Positions 1 to 10,248 of a stretch of DNA of 64,000 bases are shown one piece after another. Position 1 is the first letter of the stretch. Each line of letters opens with the position of its first letter. Below the pieces are notes generated by a model, which did not search any database, was not told the origin of the DNA, and was given only the letters and a program-made list of their open reading frames with translations. The translations under genes were made by a program, and so were the position numbers. The stretch comes from Halichondria panicea (taxonomy: Eukaryota > Porifera > Demospongiae > Suberitida > Halichondriidae), in contig NC_087380.1 in the NCBI RefSeq assembly GCF_963675165.1, positions 1,541,803-1,605,802 of the forward strand, given 5' to 3'.

Positions 1-3000
1 CACTGATGGACTTGCTGACAGCAGACCTATTAATACCATTGCTACCAACACTTGTGACAATGGCTACACTCTCACTGGAGGGGGTTTCAGACAATGTCAG
101 AATGATGGGACCTGGAGTGGAACAGCTCCAACCTGTTAAGGTGAGTTCCACTACATCTTAACAGTTGCTTGATACAGTGAACACAGGACCCACTGAACCA
201 CCCACCACCTGTCCTGACCTCACTGTATCAGCCAATGGAATGATCAGCTACAATATGGGGACTGCTAGTCTGAGACCAGTGGGCACTGTGGCCACCTTGA
301 CTTGTGACACTGGCTACACTCTCAATGGAGTCAGCACCAGGACTTGTGGGAGTGATGGAGGGTGGAGTGGGTTTGTTCCAATATGTCAGCGTACGTGGAA
401 TGGACTTTGTACTGTTTGTTTGTTGAGTGTATTGTCTCCCATACAGCTAACTGCCGTGACTTACCCTCACTGACCAATGGGATGATTATGTACAGTGCTG
501 GATCCACTAACAACAGACCTTTCCTCTCTAGTGTTGTGTACTCCTGCAACACTGGCTACACTCTCACTGGAGATACCTTTAGGTTGTTCTGTGTGACTGG
601 AGGGAGATGGAATGGGTTAGCTCCAATTTGTCAGCGTAACCGTAAGTGTCTGTACTGTTGAATGTATAATTTTCACTATTTCAGAGTTCCACTTCACCTT
701 TCTTGATACAGTAACCACTGAACCACCCACCACCTGTCCTGACCTCACTGTACCAACCAATGGAATGATCAGCTACAATATGGGGACTGTTAGTCTGAGA
801 CCAGTGAACACTGTGGCCACCTCCACCTGTGTCATTGGCTACACTCTCAGTGGAGGTACTTTAAGGGTCTGTGTGACTGGAGGAGTTTGGAGTGGGTCAT
901 ATCCAGTGTGTCAGCGTAAGTTGAATGGACTTTGTACTGTTGTGTAGCTAGATCTTACCATGGCTGGATCTACATGCATGTATACCATAATTATGAGACT
1001 AAAATGTTTTGCGAGCATCCAACATAAGCAAATTTTGAGAGCAGTATTTGTACAACAACACACCCTTGCCAGAACGTAATAGTTGGATCACAAAGTGTCA
1101 CATTTTCTTGATTTGTCTCATTCGCAATGGTTTTACACCAGCAAAATATTCTATAGTAATACGGTATTCGTTCCAGTTCAGTGTGTTTATTGTTGAGTTT
1201 ACCTGTATTGTCTCTCATACAGCTAACTGCCTTGACTTACCCTCACTGACCAATGGGATGATTATGTACAGTGCTGGATCCAGTAACGACAGACCTTTCA
1301 GCTCTAGTGCTACACACTCCTGCAACACTGGCTACACTCTCACTGGAGGTACCACCAGGGTCTGTGTGAGTGGAGGGAGATGGAATGGGTTAGCTCCAAC
1401 TTGTCAGCGTGAGTTCTGTAACTCTTGTACAGTTTGTGTTTGTGAGTTATAGGTACATAAACCCAAGGAAGATTGCATAGGTGGAATTGCTGTTGTAATA
1501 TTTATGTTCACTATTTCAGGACCTTGTTCTGATTTACCACCACTAATGAATGGAGACATTACCTACAGTGGTGGACTTGCTGACAGTAGACCCATTGCTT
1601 TCTTCGCTTGTGACAATGGCTACACTCTCACTGGAGGGAGTTTCAGAGCTTGTCAGAATGATGGGACCTGGGATGGAACTACTCCAACCTGTCAATGTGA
1701 GTTCCACTACATCTTAACAGTTGCTTCACCTTTTCTTGATACAGTGAACACAGGACCCACTGAACCACCCACCACCTGTCCTGACCTCACTGTACCAGCT
1801 AATGGAATGATCAGCTACAATATGGGGACTGCTAGTCTGAGACTAGTGGACACTGTGGTCACCTACACTTGTGACACTGGCTACACTCTCAATAGAGACA
1901 CCACCAGGATCTGTGTGAGTGGAGGGAGATGGAGTGGGTCACCTCCAACTTGTCAATGTGAGCTCTGTAACTCTTGTACAGTTGAGTATACGCATAAACC
2001 CGTTGAAAATAGCGTATAGATCAAAATGCTGCATGGTAGATATTATAGTTATGTTGATTCTCATACCCTAATACAGTGAACACAGGACCCACTGAACCAC
2101 CCACTACATGCCCTATACTGACTGCTCTGTCCAATGGAATGATCAGCTACAATATGGGGACAATACTAGTGGACACTGTGGCCACCTACACCTGTGACAC
2201 TGGCTACACTCTCAATGGAGGCAGCACCAGGACTTGTGGGAGTGATGGAGTGTGGAGTGGAACAACTCCTATTTGTCAAGGTAATGAGTACAAACTATAG
2301 TAATCATGGATTGATGGATTGTACTGCCCCCACAGCTACCTGTCCTGACCTCACTGTACCAGCCAATGGAGTGATCATCTACAGCTCTAGTACCTCACCA
2401 CACCCTCAGGGAACAGTGGCTACGCAGAGCTGCTTGAATGGATACGTACCCTGGACCACTACCAGCACTGCTACCAGAGTGTGTAGAGCTGGCAGATTGT
2501 GGAGTGGATCCTCTTTCACTTGTCAATGTAAACTAGTGCAATGAACTCTAACAGTGTTATAATCCCCCACCCCCACAGTACCTCCTGTCTACGTCTCCAT
2601 GGGAACCACCAACTATGCTGCTATGAACTCACAGGTTGCCATAGACACCATCGGAGATACCATTGAGACAGCATTGACTTGCAGAACTGACTCAACTATT
2701 TGCTGTACAGCACAAGATAATCCCAATAGTGCCAATGGATTAGGAGATTGGCTACTACCAAATGGAACAGCTGTCACTAGGAGACTGGACATTACTGAAT
2801 CAGACACTGATCTACTGTACAGTGTTGGAGATAGAGGTGCACTCAGACTCCATCGTCGAGGGTCTGTGTCAGGCCCCACTGGCTCCTACTGCTGTGTGAT
2901 TCCTGACAATACTGGAGTAGAAGTGGCATTCTGTGTGCAGTTAGGTGAGTGGGTCTGTGTTCATTCATTAATTATATAATTTATTGTTTCAGTGACTGGA

Positions 3001-3600
3001 GTCATCACTACCTCTCCTACTCCCGCTACAAGTAAGTGGCACCAATTATTGAGATGATCGCAGCATGTATTGTGTCTGAGTTGTCTCATGCATTCCATTA
3101 CAGCCTCTACTGATGAGAGCTCTCTCTGTCAGTGTGACAACACTGGTGCTGTGGTGGGAGGAGTAGTGGCCCTGGTAGCAATGGTGGTGATTGCAGTGAC
3201 TGTAGTGATGGTGACCTACCTAGTGCTCCGGCACAAGAGAGGAGGGATAATGTGAGTTGGTTTAAAGTGGTTTGTGTCATTAGTTTAAGTAGACACACTC
3301 TGTTGTGTGTAAACAAGCTTCATACGAACTAAACAAACTGAAAGCTTTTATTGTCATAATTACTACTAATAGTAATATATATCATCTGTTCTCTCCACAC
3401 ACAGGACTGTTCCTCGAGATATCACCCTTACTGACCAGGGTCAAAGTGCAGCCGCTACCTACGAGACCGTGTCTGCCACTTACGAGGAGATTCCAGCCTC
3501 CAGAGAGGTCAAAGGTGACTACAGCTACACACAGAACAATGCCTACTTGACTGTGAGTGGGCGTGAGGCTCCTGCTGTTGGAGGAATATACGATAACTGA
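1..3600 (+). CDS. Receptor A: sushi/Cys-Cys Ig-like type I membrane receptor, 5' truncated
   Basis: This is a multi-exon gene entering from the left edge. Exons read by eye: 1-140, 178-390, 447-635, 712-915, 1223-1408, 1520-1696, 1745-1957, 2077-2280 and 2336-2527 (nine sushi domains, each a phase 1-1 exon with four Cys and a conserved Trp), then 2579-2944 (Ig-like domain with CC pairs, TICC and SYCC), 2993-3031 (Thr/Pro linker), 3104-3251 (transmembrane segment, VVGGVVALVAMVVIAVTVV, then basic RHKRGG) and 3405-3600 (tail with YETV, YEEI, YLTV and a final IYDN). It should be a cell-surface protein with a tyrosine-phosphorylatable tail. The ligand is unknown. All exons are in phase, but the first visible sushi exon has TAA (137-139) where paralogs have CAA or CAG, so this copy is null unless that exon is skipped. 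The signal peptide lies outside the window. Confidence 0.85.
985..1166 (-). mobile_element. MITE, TACCGTATTACTA family, intron of receptor A
   Basis: Reverse-oriented copy: AAATGTTTTGCGAGC near 1003 and TAGTAATACGGTA ending at 1166. The internal words TTGCCAGAACG and CATTCGCAA are the reverse complement of those in the copies at 14835, 31225, 47387 and 59120. Confidence 0.7.
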
Positions 3601-4017
3601 ACTATCACATGACTCAAGTAGAAAATAATTATGTCTTGAATTTTATTTGTTAGTTTGTACAGAGCACACAGTTATACGTACTTCATCAGCCCCTCCCCTT
3701 CTCACAATGTGTTTCACCTCAAAAATTTGATGGCTTTCCATGTAATATAATAATGGGGTACCGTTTGTGTCAAAACACCATGTGTGCAGTTTATTGTCAT
3801 GAAAATGCTCTTCACTGTATCGGCCGATTTACGTGTGACGCTTTAATTGTCACGAACGGTGCCCTGCACTGCGGCCATCATAACATAAAAAAGGTGATAG
3901 AAAGTTTACTAGTAGCATGAGCCCGATTTGGTTAGGTTTTTGACACAAACGTTTTTGACACAAACGTTCTGGACGTTTTTTTCTATTTAACGTCTGTCTA
4001 AAGTTTGTGATCCCCAT
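3601..4017. other. Intergenic 3' flank of receptor A
   Basis: No gene is seen here. The first part (ACTATCACATGACTC and TATACGTACTTCATCAGCCC) is a 3'-flank module repeated after most receptor copies, for example near 6840, 41140, 46710, 58445 and 61600. The rest contains a short tandem repeat of TTTTGACACAAACG near 3940-3970. Confidence 0.6.
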
Positions 4018-4060
4018 GTGGGTGGGTAAAGATCCTTAATGAAACAACTTCCAAACAGAT
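4018..4060 (+). promoter_or_regulatory. Shared 5' element of the receptor family, copy 1
   Basis: A block of about 42 bp reading GTGGGTGGGTAAAGATC, TTAATGAAACAACTTCC, AAACAGAT lies 36 bp before the start codon of receptor B. Near-identical blocks precede other receptor copies, while surrounding intergenic sequence is less alike. Its position suggests a core promoter or 5'UTR element. That function is inferred from conservation and position only. Confidence 0.6.
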
Positions 4061-4095
4061 ATTAACCAAACACAGAGGAAGATATTGTGCATGCA

Positions 4096-6792
4096 ATGGA
4101 GACTCAAGGTGTTCAGCTGCTGCTGCTGTTGTGTGCTGTGTCCACCTGCTGGGGACAAGGTAATGTAGTGATAAGCTAGGTATCCTGAGTGTGATATCTC
4201 AACTAGCTTAGTTTACTGATAGTGGTGATACCTATGAGCTCTGTCCAATTCCTTATAATCTATGGTCTAACCATTCATAGTCTACCTGACTCTGGGATCT
4301 GGTCCTAATATCACCACTGACAATACTGAGATCTTTATCACTGACATTGGAGAGGATGGTGGTCTCCCTTCTCTCACCTGTCACACTGACCTCACTACTT
4401 GCTGTAGAAGTGTTGCTGACAACAATGGTAATGGTAGACTAGGACAGTGGGTGTATCCTGATGGGAGTGTGGTACTGAGGAATGGTTCCTCATTGACTGT
4501 TGGACAGCAGTTCTACATTATAAGGAATGATGCTCAACTCATCAGACTGGCTCGTAGAGAGACTACCAACCCTCTCATTCCAACCGGGTCCTACTGTTGT
4601 ACTGTACCAACTAATGGAGGAGAGATTACCCTCTGTGCTAACCTGGGTGAGTGCAGGGGAGTAGGGAGTACGAGTATTGGAGCACCCCTCATCTCAAGCT
4701 ACCTTACCTAGTCGCTCCTTGAACAGCTAGCTTGCATTGGTGCCACAGCTAGTTACAGGGATATAGCTACAGTAGTTTACTTGAGGTAAAGACTCAAAGG
4801 TTAGAGGTCATGAAGCACATGCGGCGCATCATCTTTAATTACTCGCGTATACTGGAAAGTTTTATTACTACCAAATTTGCTCAGAATTAATCTCAGGGAA
4901 TGTAGAATGCCACATTTTTTTGACCCCCGTATTTGTCAGTATTCACCTAGTATTCAGCCACCTCCCTCAGCACCCACCTAGTATTTGTATGTGTTATCTT
5001 ATTCATGAGTTCATGAAACCATTACAACTCTTCTATGCAGTTCCATTGTATCATGCGCTTTCCATATCAATCCCTCTTGCAGTTTCTCCAATCCCATGTT
5101 CTGATAATCTCCCGACCATCTCTAATGGAGCCATAACCTATACTGCTGGATCCACTAATAACAGATCAGTGGGTGCTACAGCTACTTACATGTGGTGCTT
5201 TATAATCCCTACACTCTGGTTGGAATGTCAGTGAGGACTTGTGGGAGTGATGGAGAGTGGAGCTCATCACTAGCTCCAGTGTGTCAGCGTAAGGAATGAC
5301 TGAATGTGTACGTTGAGTGTATACCTATTCCTATAGTGATAACCTGCTCTGACCTACCCTCATTGACAAATGGGGACACTGACTATGGTGTTGCTGGATC
5401 CACTGACAGCAGACCAGTGGACACCGTGGCCACCTACACTTGTAACCCTGGCTTCACTCTCAATGGAGACACCACCAGGACTTGTGGGAGTGATGGAGTG
5501 TGGAGTGGGTTAGCTCCAACTTGTCAGCGTAAGATTTATACGGTTTGAATGTATGTTCACTATTCATTTTCAGGACCTTGTTCTGATTTATCACCACTAA
5601 TGAATGGAGTCATTACCTACACTGGTGGACTTGTTGACAGCAGACCTATTAATACTTTTGCTACCTTTACTTGTGACAATAGCTACACTCTCACTGGAGT
5701 GATTTTTAGGGTATTTTGTCAGAATGATGGTACCTGGAGTGGAACAACTCCAACCTGTCAATGTAAGCTAGTACAATAAACAGTCTAACAGAGTTACAAT
5801 CCCCCACCCCCACAGTACCTCCGATCTACGTTTCCATGGGAACCACCAACTATGATGTTATGAACTCACAGGTTGCCATAGACACCATTGGAGATACCAC
5901 TGAGACAGCATTGACTTGCAGAACTGACTAAACTATTTGCTGTACGGGACAAGATAATCCCAATAGTGCCAAGGGATTAGGATATTGGCTACTACCGAAT
6001 GGAACAGTTGTCACTAGGAGTCCAGACATTACTGATTCAGACACAGATCTACTGTACAGTGTTGGAGCACTCAGACTCCATCGTCGAGGGTCTGTGTCAG
6101 CCCCCACTGGCTCCTACAGCTGTGTGATTCCTGCTAGGAGTGGAGAGGTCACTTTCTGTGTGCAGTTAGGTAAGTGGTTTGTTCATTAATTTAATTATCC
6201 TGTTGTTTCAGTGACTGGAGTCATTACTACCTCTCCTCCCACTACAAGTAAGTGGCGCTATTTGAGCCGAGCACAGCGTGTATTGTGTTAGGTTGGTGCT
6301 ATAACAGCTTGTCGGTTGTCTCATATAGCCTCTACTGATGACAGCTGTTTCTGTCAGTTTGACAACACTGGTGCTGTGGTGGGAGGAGTGGTGGCCCTGG
6401 TAGCAGTGGTGGCTATAGTAACTGGTGTAGTGATGGTGACCTACCTAGTGCTCCGGTACAAGAGAGGAGGGAAAATGTGAGTTTGTTTGTGTGGTTTGTG
6501 TCATTAGTTAAGTAGACACAAGCTTCCTATGGACCAACTGAACAAACTGAAAGCTTTTATTATCATAATTACTACACCTGTTCTCTCCACACACAGGACT
6601 GTTCCTCGAGATATCTCCCTTACTGACCAGGGTCAAAGTGTAAAAACTACCTACGAGACCGTCCCTGCCACTTATGAAGAGATCCCAGCCTCCGAAAAGG
6701 TCAAAGGTGACTACAGCTACACACAGAACAATGCCTACTCGACTGTGAGTGGGCGTGAGGCTCCTGCTGTTGGAGGAATATACGATAACTGA
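4096..6792 (+). pseudogene. Receptor B: sushi/two Cys-Cys Ig-like receptor with disabling lesions
   Basis: Exons: 4096-4159 (signal peptide METQGVQLLLLLCAVSTCWG), 4281-4646 (first CC Ig-like domain), 5083-5288, 5337-5528 and 5574-5762 (sushi), 5816-6169 (second CC Ig-like), 6212-6247 (linker), 6329-6476 (transmembrane) and 6597-6792 (tyrosine tail ending IYDN). The membrane-distal Ig-like domain is a layout not seen in A, E or H. Two lesions are visible. The sushi exon at 5083-5288 is 206 bp long, not a multiple of three, and loses frame around ACTTACATGTGG. The second Ig exon reads TAA at 5929-5931 where paralogs read TCA. The other exons are in phase with intact splice sites, so decay is recent, or the alleles are polymorphic. 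Confidence 0.8.
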
Positions 6793-6992
6793 ACTATCAC
6801 ATGACTCAAGTAGATAATAATTGTTTAGATAGCAGATATACGTACTTCATCATGATCAGCCCCTCTCCTTTTTTTCATCCGCAAAAAATTAATGTTATGG
6901 CACATAACAATTATATTATTATAATATTATGTGGAATTAGAATAAATTATGATGGGGTTTAGAAAATCGATTAACAACAGACTGGAAACTAT

Positions 6993-7035
6993 GTGTGTGG
7001 GTAAAGATCATTAATGGAACAACTTACAAACAGAT
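6993..7035 (+). promoter_or_regulatory. Shared 5' element, copy 2
   Basis: A GTGTGTGGGTAAAGATCATT block followed by AATGGAACAACTTACAAAC, in the first unit of the tandem duplication, just upstream of a degenerate signal-peptide exon. Confidence 0.5.
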
Positions 7036-7324
7036 AGAAATAAGAGCATGCAATGTAAGGTGTTCAGTTTCTGCTGCGTTTCTGTTGCTGTTGTGTGCTG
7101 TGTCTACCTGCTGGGGACAAGGTAATCTATAAGTACTAGCAGCCAGTTCCATAGAGTTCTCGTCTGTGTGTTCCTGTTCAGTACCATAATCTCAGTTGTT
7201 GAGTGATACAGATGTACGTACTTCATCAGCCCCTCTCCTTTCACCCACAAAAATGTTATGGCATAAAACAATTATATTAGTAACAAAAATAATGAAAATC
7301 GATTAACAACAGACTGGAAACTAT

Positions 7325-7367
7325 GTGTGTGGGTAAATATCATTAATGGAACAACTTACAAACAGAT
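7325..7367 (+). promoter_or_regulatory. Shared 5' element, copy 3
   Basis: Second-unit copy of the block (GTGTGTGGGTAAATATCATT then AATGGAACAACTTACAAAC), upstream of the second degenerate signal-peptide exon of receptor C. Confidence 0.5.
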
Positions 7368-7829
7368 AGTGTGCATGCAATGTAAGGTGTTCTGCTTCTG
7401 CTGCTGTTGCTGTTGTGTGCTGTGTCCACCTGCTGGGGACAAGGTAATCTATATATAAGTAGACATATTCTAGCAGTCAGTTCCATAGAGTTCCCGTCTG
7501 TGTGCTCCTGTTCAGTACCATAATCTCATAATTATGTTGTGAGTGTATACCTATTTCTCTACAGGTATATGTTTTGATCTAGCCACACTGACCAATCGGA
7601 TGATCTCCTACCAGCTGGAAAACATACCAGTAGCTACTGTGGCCACCTATACATCTGTACCACTGGCTTCACTCTCAATGGAGGCACCATGCACCAGGGC
7701 TTGTGGAAGTGATGGAATGTGGAATGGATCGGATCCAACTTGTCGGCGTAAGTGGAATGGACTGGTTTGTTGAGTGTATTGTCTCAGACTCTCATACAGC
7801 TAACTTTCTTGACCTACCCCCACTGATAG

Positions 7830-8210
7830 GCCCGTGTCAAATATTCACCTATTATTCAAATTTTTTATTCACACTGGATCCGCCTATTATTCAAATTGAT
7901 GACACCTATTATTCAAATCATTCAACATACACAGCAGCGAAATAAAACACCTATAAATTATATAGCACCAAAAAGTGGGATTAAGTCATTAATTTCAGCA
8001 GCGAAATAACAAACTTTAGCACACAAAACAAAATGTGGTTTCAACATTGATTTGACTAACATACTGCCATGTAAAATGTGGGCGTGTTTTGAGCTAATCG
8101 CATGTGCAACTCAATGAATATCATTAAACTATTTTCACAGTGCCTATTATTCAAATTTTAAAAAAGACTGCCTATTATAAAAAAATTATTCTGGAATATT
8201 TGGCACAGGC
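7830..8210. mobile_element. MITE inserted in a sushi exon of receptor C
   Basis: Terminal inverted repeats GCCCGTGTCAAATATTC and GAATATTTGGCACAGGC bound about 380 bp. The internal motif CCTATTATTCAAAT recurs four or five times near both ends. The interrupted exon continues on the right after an imperfect 15-bp flank duplication (CTACCCCCACTGAT / CTACCCACTCACTGAT). Confidence 0.75.
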
Positions 8211-8639
8211 CTACCCACTCACTGATCAACGGGATACAGTGCTGGATCCACTAACAACAGACCTTTCCTCTCTAGTGCTATGCACTCCTGCAACATTGGC
8301 TAATAGTATATAATCTCACTGGAACTAGATCTACTTTCAATGCAGGCACCAGGTTCTGTGTGAGTGGAGGAATCTGGGATCAACACCATTACAGCTGCAA
8401 CACTGGCTACATTCTCAATGGAGACAGTGGAATAGCTCACCTCCAACTTGTCAAGGTGAGGACAAAATTACACCCAGTTTCCTGTGGCCCCCCTCCCACT
8501 ATTACCAATGGATCTCCCGGACAACCAACCAGCACAATAATTGGAGGAGAGGCGACCTACACCTGTGACACTGGATTCAGTCTGCATGAGTTCTGCATGG
8601 CAACTGGAGGCTGAGCTGCTCACCGTCATTGTCAGAGTA

Positions 8640-9151
8640 AAGTCCCTCTCTAGTGTTGTCTCAAGTGTTGCCACGGCCACTATAGTAGTAGTTGGGCGGA
8701 TCTATGGGCGGATCTAGCAGAGCGTGTGTAGTATAAAGGATTCAAGATTCATTGTCCGACCTCCTCTGGCATTTATGTGGCTTTCATGCACACACTGTGA
8801 TCACCAACCTATGAATTAAATTATTTGTCACTGTTTATACTATTATATGATTTTGATATAGAATTAAGTTCTCCAGACCCTATTTTTAATCTAGGCTGCA
8901 TGGTGCGAGAGACTATAGACCTCTAACACTATGACATCGTAGCTTGTCCAGACGTAATATGACATTCAACTGAACTGCAATAATTATAGGATTGAATTTC
9001 ATGTGCACATTTCCTTTTCACTTCCTTATCAATGACTTCTATTAGTCTACAATTTGATATACCTGTGTGCATATGAATTTATTTTTAAAATATATATATC
9101 TAAGCAATATCATCTACAAGCTATTAGCTAGGTAATACTATTACCTGTATA
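8640..9151 (+). promoter_or_regulatory. Upstream module shared with the 52.3-kb and 62.6-kb genes
   Basis: No coding sequence is seen. Around 8795-8935 the words ATCACCAACC, AAGTTCTCCAGACCC, TTTTTAATC and GTGCGAGA recur in the same order as upstream of the signal-peptide exons at 52346 and 62637. This implies a common ancestral 5' flank for these three signal-peptide genes. A promoter role is inferred. Confidence 0.45.
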
Positions 9152-9566
9152 ATGAGAATGTTCCCCTCAAGGTTATTTGTTTGCTGTCTGCTGGGAAGTG
9201 TTTCCCTAGTGTATGGACAGCAGACTTTAATAGGTGAGTTGATATAGGAAGTGCAGCTATAGCTATATGTGAGTTGATATATACAGTGCATTTAAATATA
9301 TAACAGCAAAATTTTATCCTAGATCTATAGATTTACTGGTACGGGGTCCTATAGTAGCCGGTACATATTTGGTATCAGAAAGTGTATTAATGGTGCAGTG
9401 CAACTGGGAGACCCCTCCTGGGGCTCTAGCATTAACCACACTGAGGGAGATATCATCTCATTCTCTGATATTGGATCAGGAGATGGCAATATATCAAGAC
9501 CCCTTGATCTGCTCTTTGAGTACCTATTATGGTGTAGATCTAGTGAGGTGGCAGTTTCCTAAATAG
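9152..9566 (+). pseudogene. Signal-peptide exon plus decayed Cys-Cys Ig-like exon
   Basis: The exon at 9152-9233 encodes a clear signal peptide (MRMFPSRLFVCCLLGSVSLV then YGQQ) and ends in phase 1 at GTGAGT. A second stretch, about 9353-9566 after an AG, is open but matches the family Ig-like domain only if read in alternating frames (ISFSDIGSGDGN resembles VNIEGIGTGDNG at 28170), so it is decayed. The signal exon could instead serve the adhesion GPCR downstream: its phase fits the sushi exons at 10281 and 11598. I cannot decide between a dead small receptor and the true first exon of the GPCR. Confidence 0.5.
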
Positions 9567-9569
9567 TCA

Positions 9570-10248
9570 AACATCATTAATTTTAATTCATGAACAAGTT
9601 ACGCAATTAAGGTACGATCGCTCTCAAATACTGTTCAACTACTGAAATAGTTGCCGATATTTTTACTGAACGTCTCAGTCGCGAAACTTTGCAAAATCCG
9701 GAGTGGTAGAACCAAGTAAAGTGAGGAGAAGTGTTGAATGCACCCGTACTTAACACTAATTAGAGTGCCTTTCTGCTCATTGTTATCCTGAAACTCTGTG
9801 CAATTCATCGTTTGCTAGCTAGATATAGCTCAAATTGTTGTGCGCATCAGCCAATACATCTGCACAGTATAATTATAGTATAGCTATCATTAAAATAACT
9901 GAGTGTACATCTGTCCGTAGTTTTGTAGATGCTCACCACAGATATCCAGCGGGTTCTTCTGAAGCAAGTCTTTCAAAATAGCTAAAGCATGGTAAAAAGC
10001 AGAAAAAGGGTTACTTCCATGGTCATGCAGCTGCTGCATGCAACATATTCAGAGTCTATAGCTAGATAGTCTAGCTATTTCATACTAATTTATTGGCTTG
10101 TTCATTCTGTCATTGTGGAGCATGCATGCATGAACAGAGTTCTATAGCTGTCAGCTTTTATTGTAAATAATACAGTGCATCCAGCTTAGAGAGTAGATTA
10201 CCACAAATGTGTGAGTATAGTTGTAAATGTTTGGAACCTTTGGTGCAT
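9570..10248. other. Noncoding stretch
   Basis: AT-rich sequence with many TATA and GCATGC words. No exon, RNA gene or clear repeat was recognised. Confidence 0.4.

Larger units (their letters stand above)
6832..7548 (+). repeat. Tandem duplication of a receptor 5' region
   Basis: Two units (about 6832-7205 and 7206-7548) each contain the 3'-flank module TACGTACTTCATCAG, the shared 5' element, a degenerate signal-peptide exon and the start of its intron. They differ by small indels. The duplication left two dead starts in front of one remnant gene. Confidence 0.75.
7048..8637 (+). pseudogene. Receptor C: decayed sushi receptor, exon split by a MITE
   Basis: The family signal-peptide exon occurs twice (near 7048-7122 and 7376-7441). 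In both copies the usual start is damaged: the ATG is followed directly by TAA because the GAGACTC of other copies is missing. A sushi exon at 7565-7747 is open but has compensating +2 and +1 shifts that remove a cysteine. A second sushi exon begins at 7800 and is interrupted by an inserted element (7830-8210), then continues with stops to about 8459. A last sushi-like exon (8475-8637, starting SCGPPPTITNG) corresponds to the exon at 39046 of the giant receptor but contains a stop. No transmembrane or tail exon follows. Confidence 0.75.

Noticed and set aside
3405-3600. Canonical ITAM or ITIM in the receptor tails
   Set aside because: The spacing between YEEI and YSTV is 17 residues, too long for an ITAM. 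Residues two before each tyrosine do not fit the ITIM consensus. Only YxxV/I sites can be claimed.
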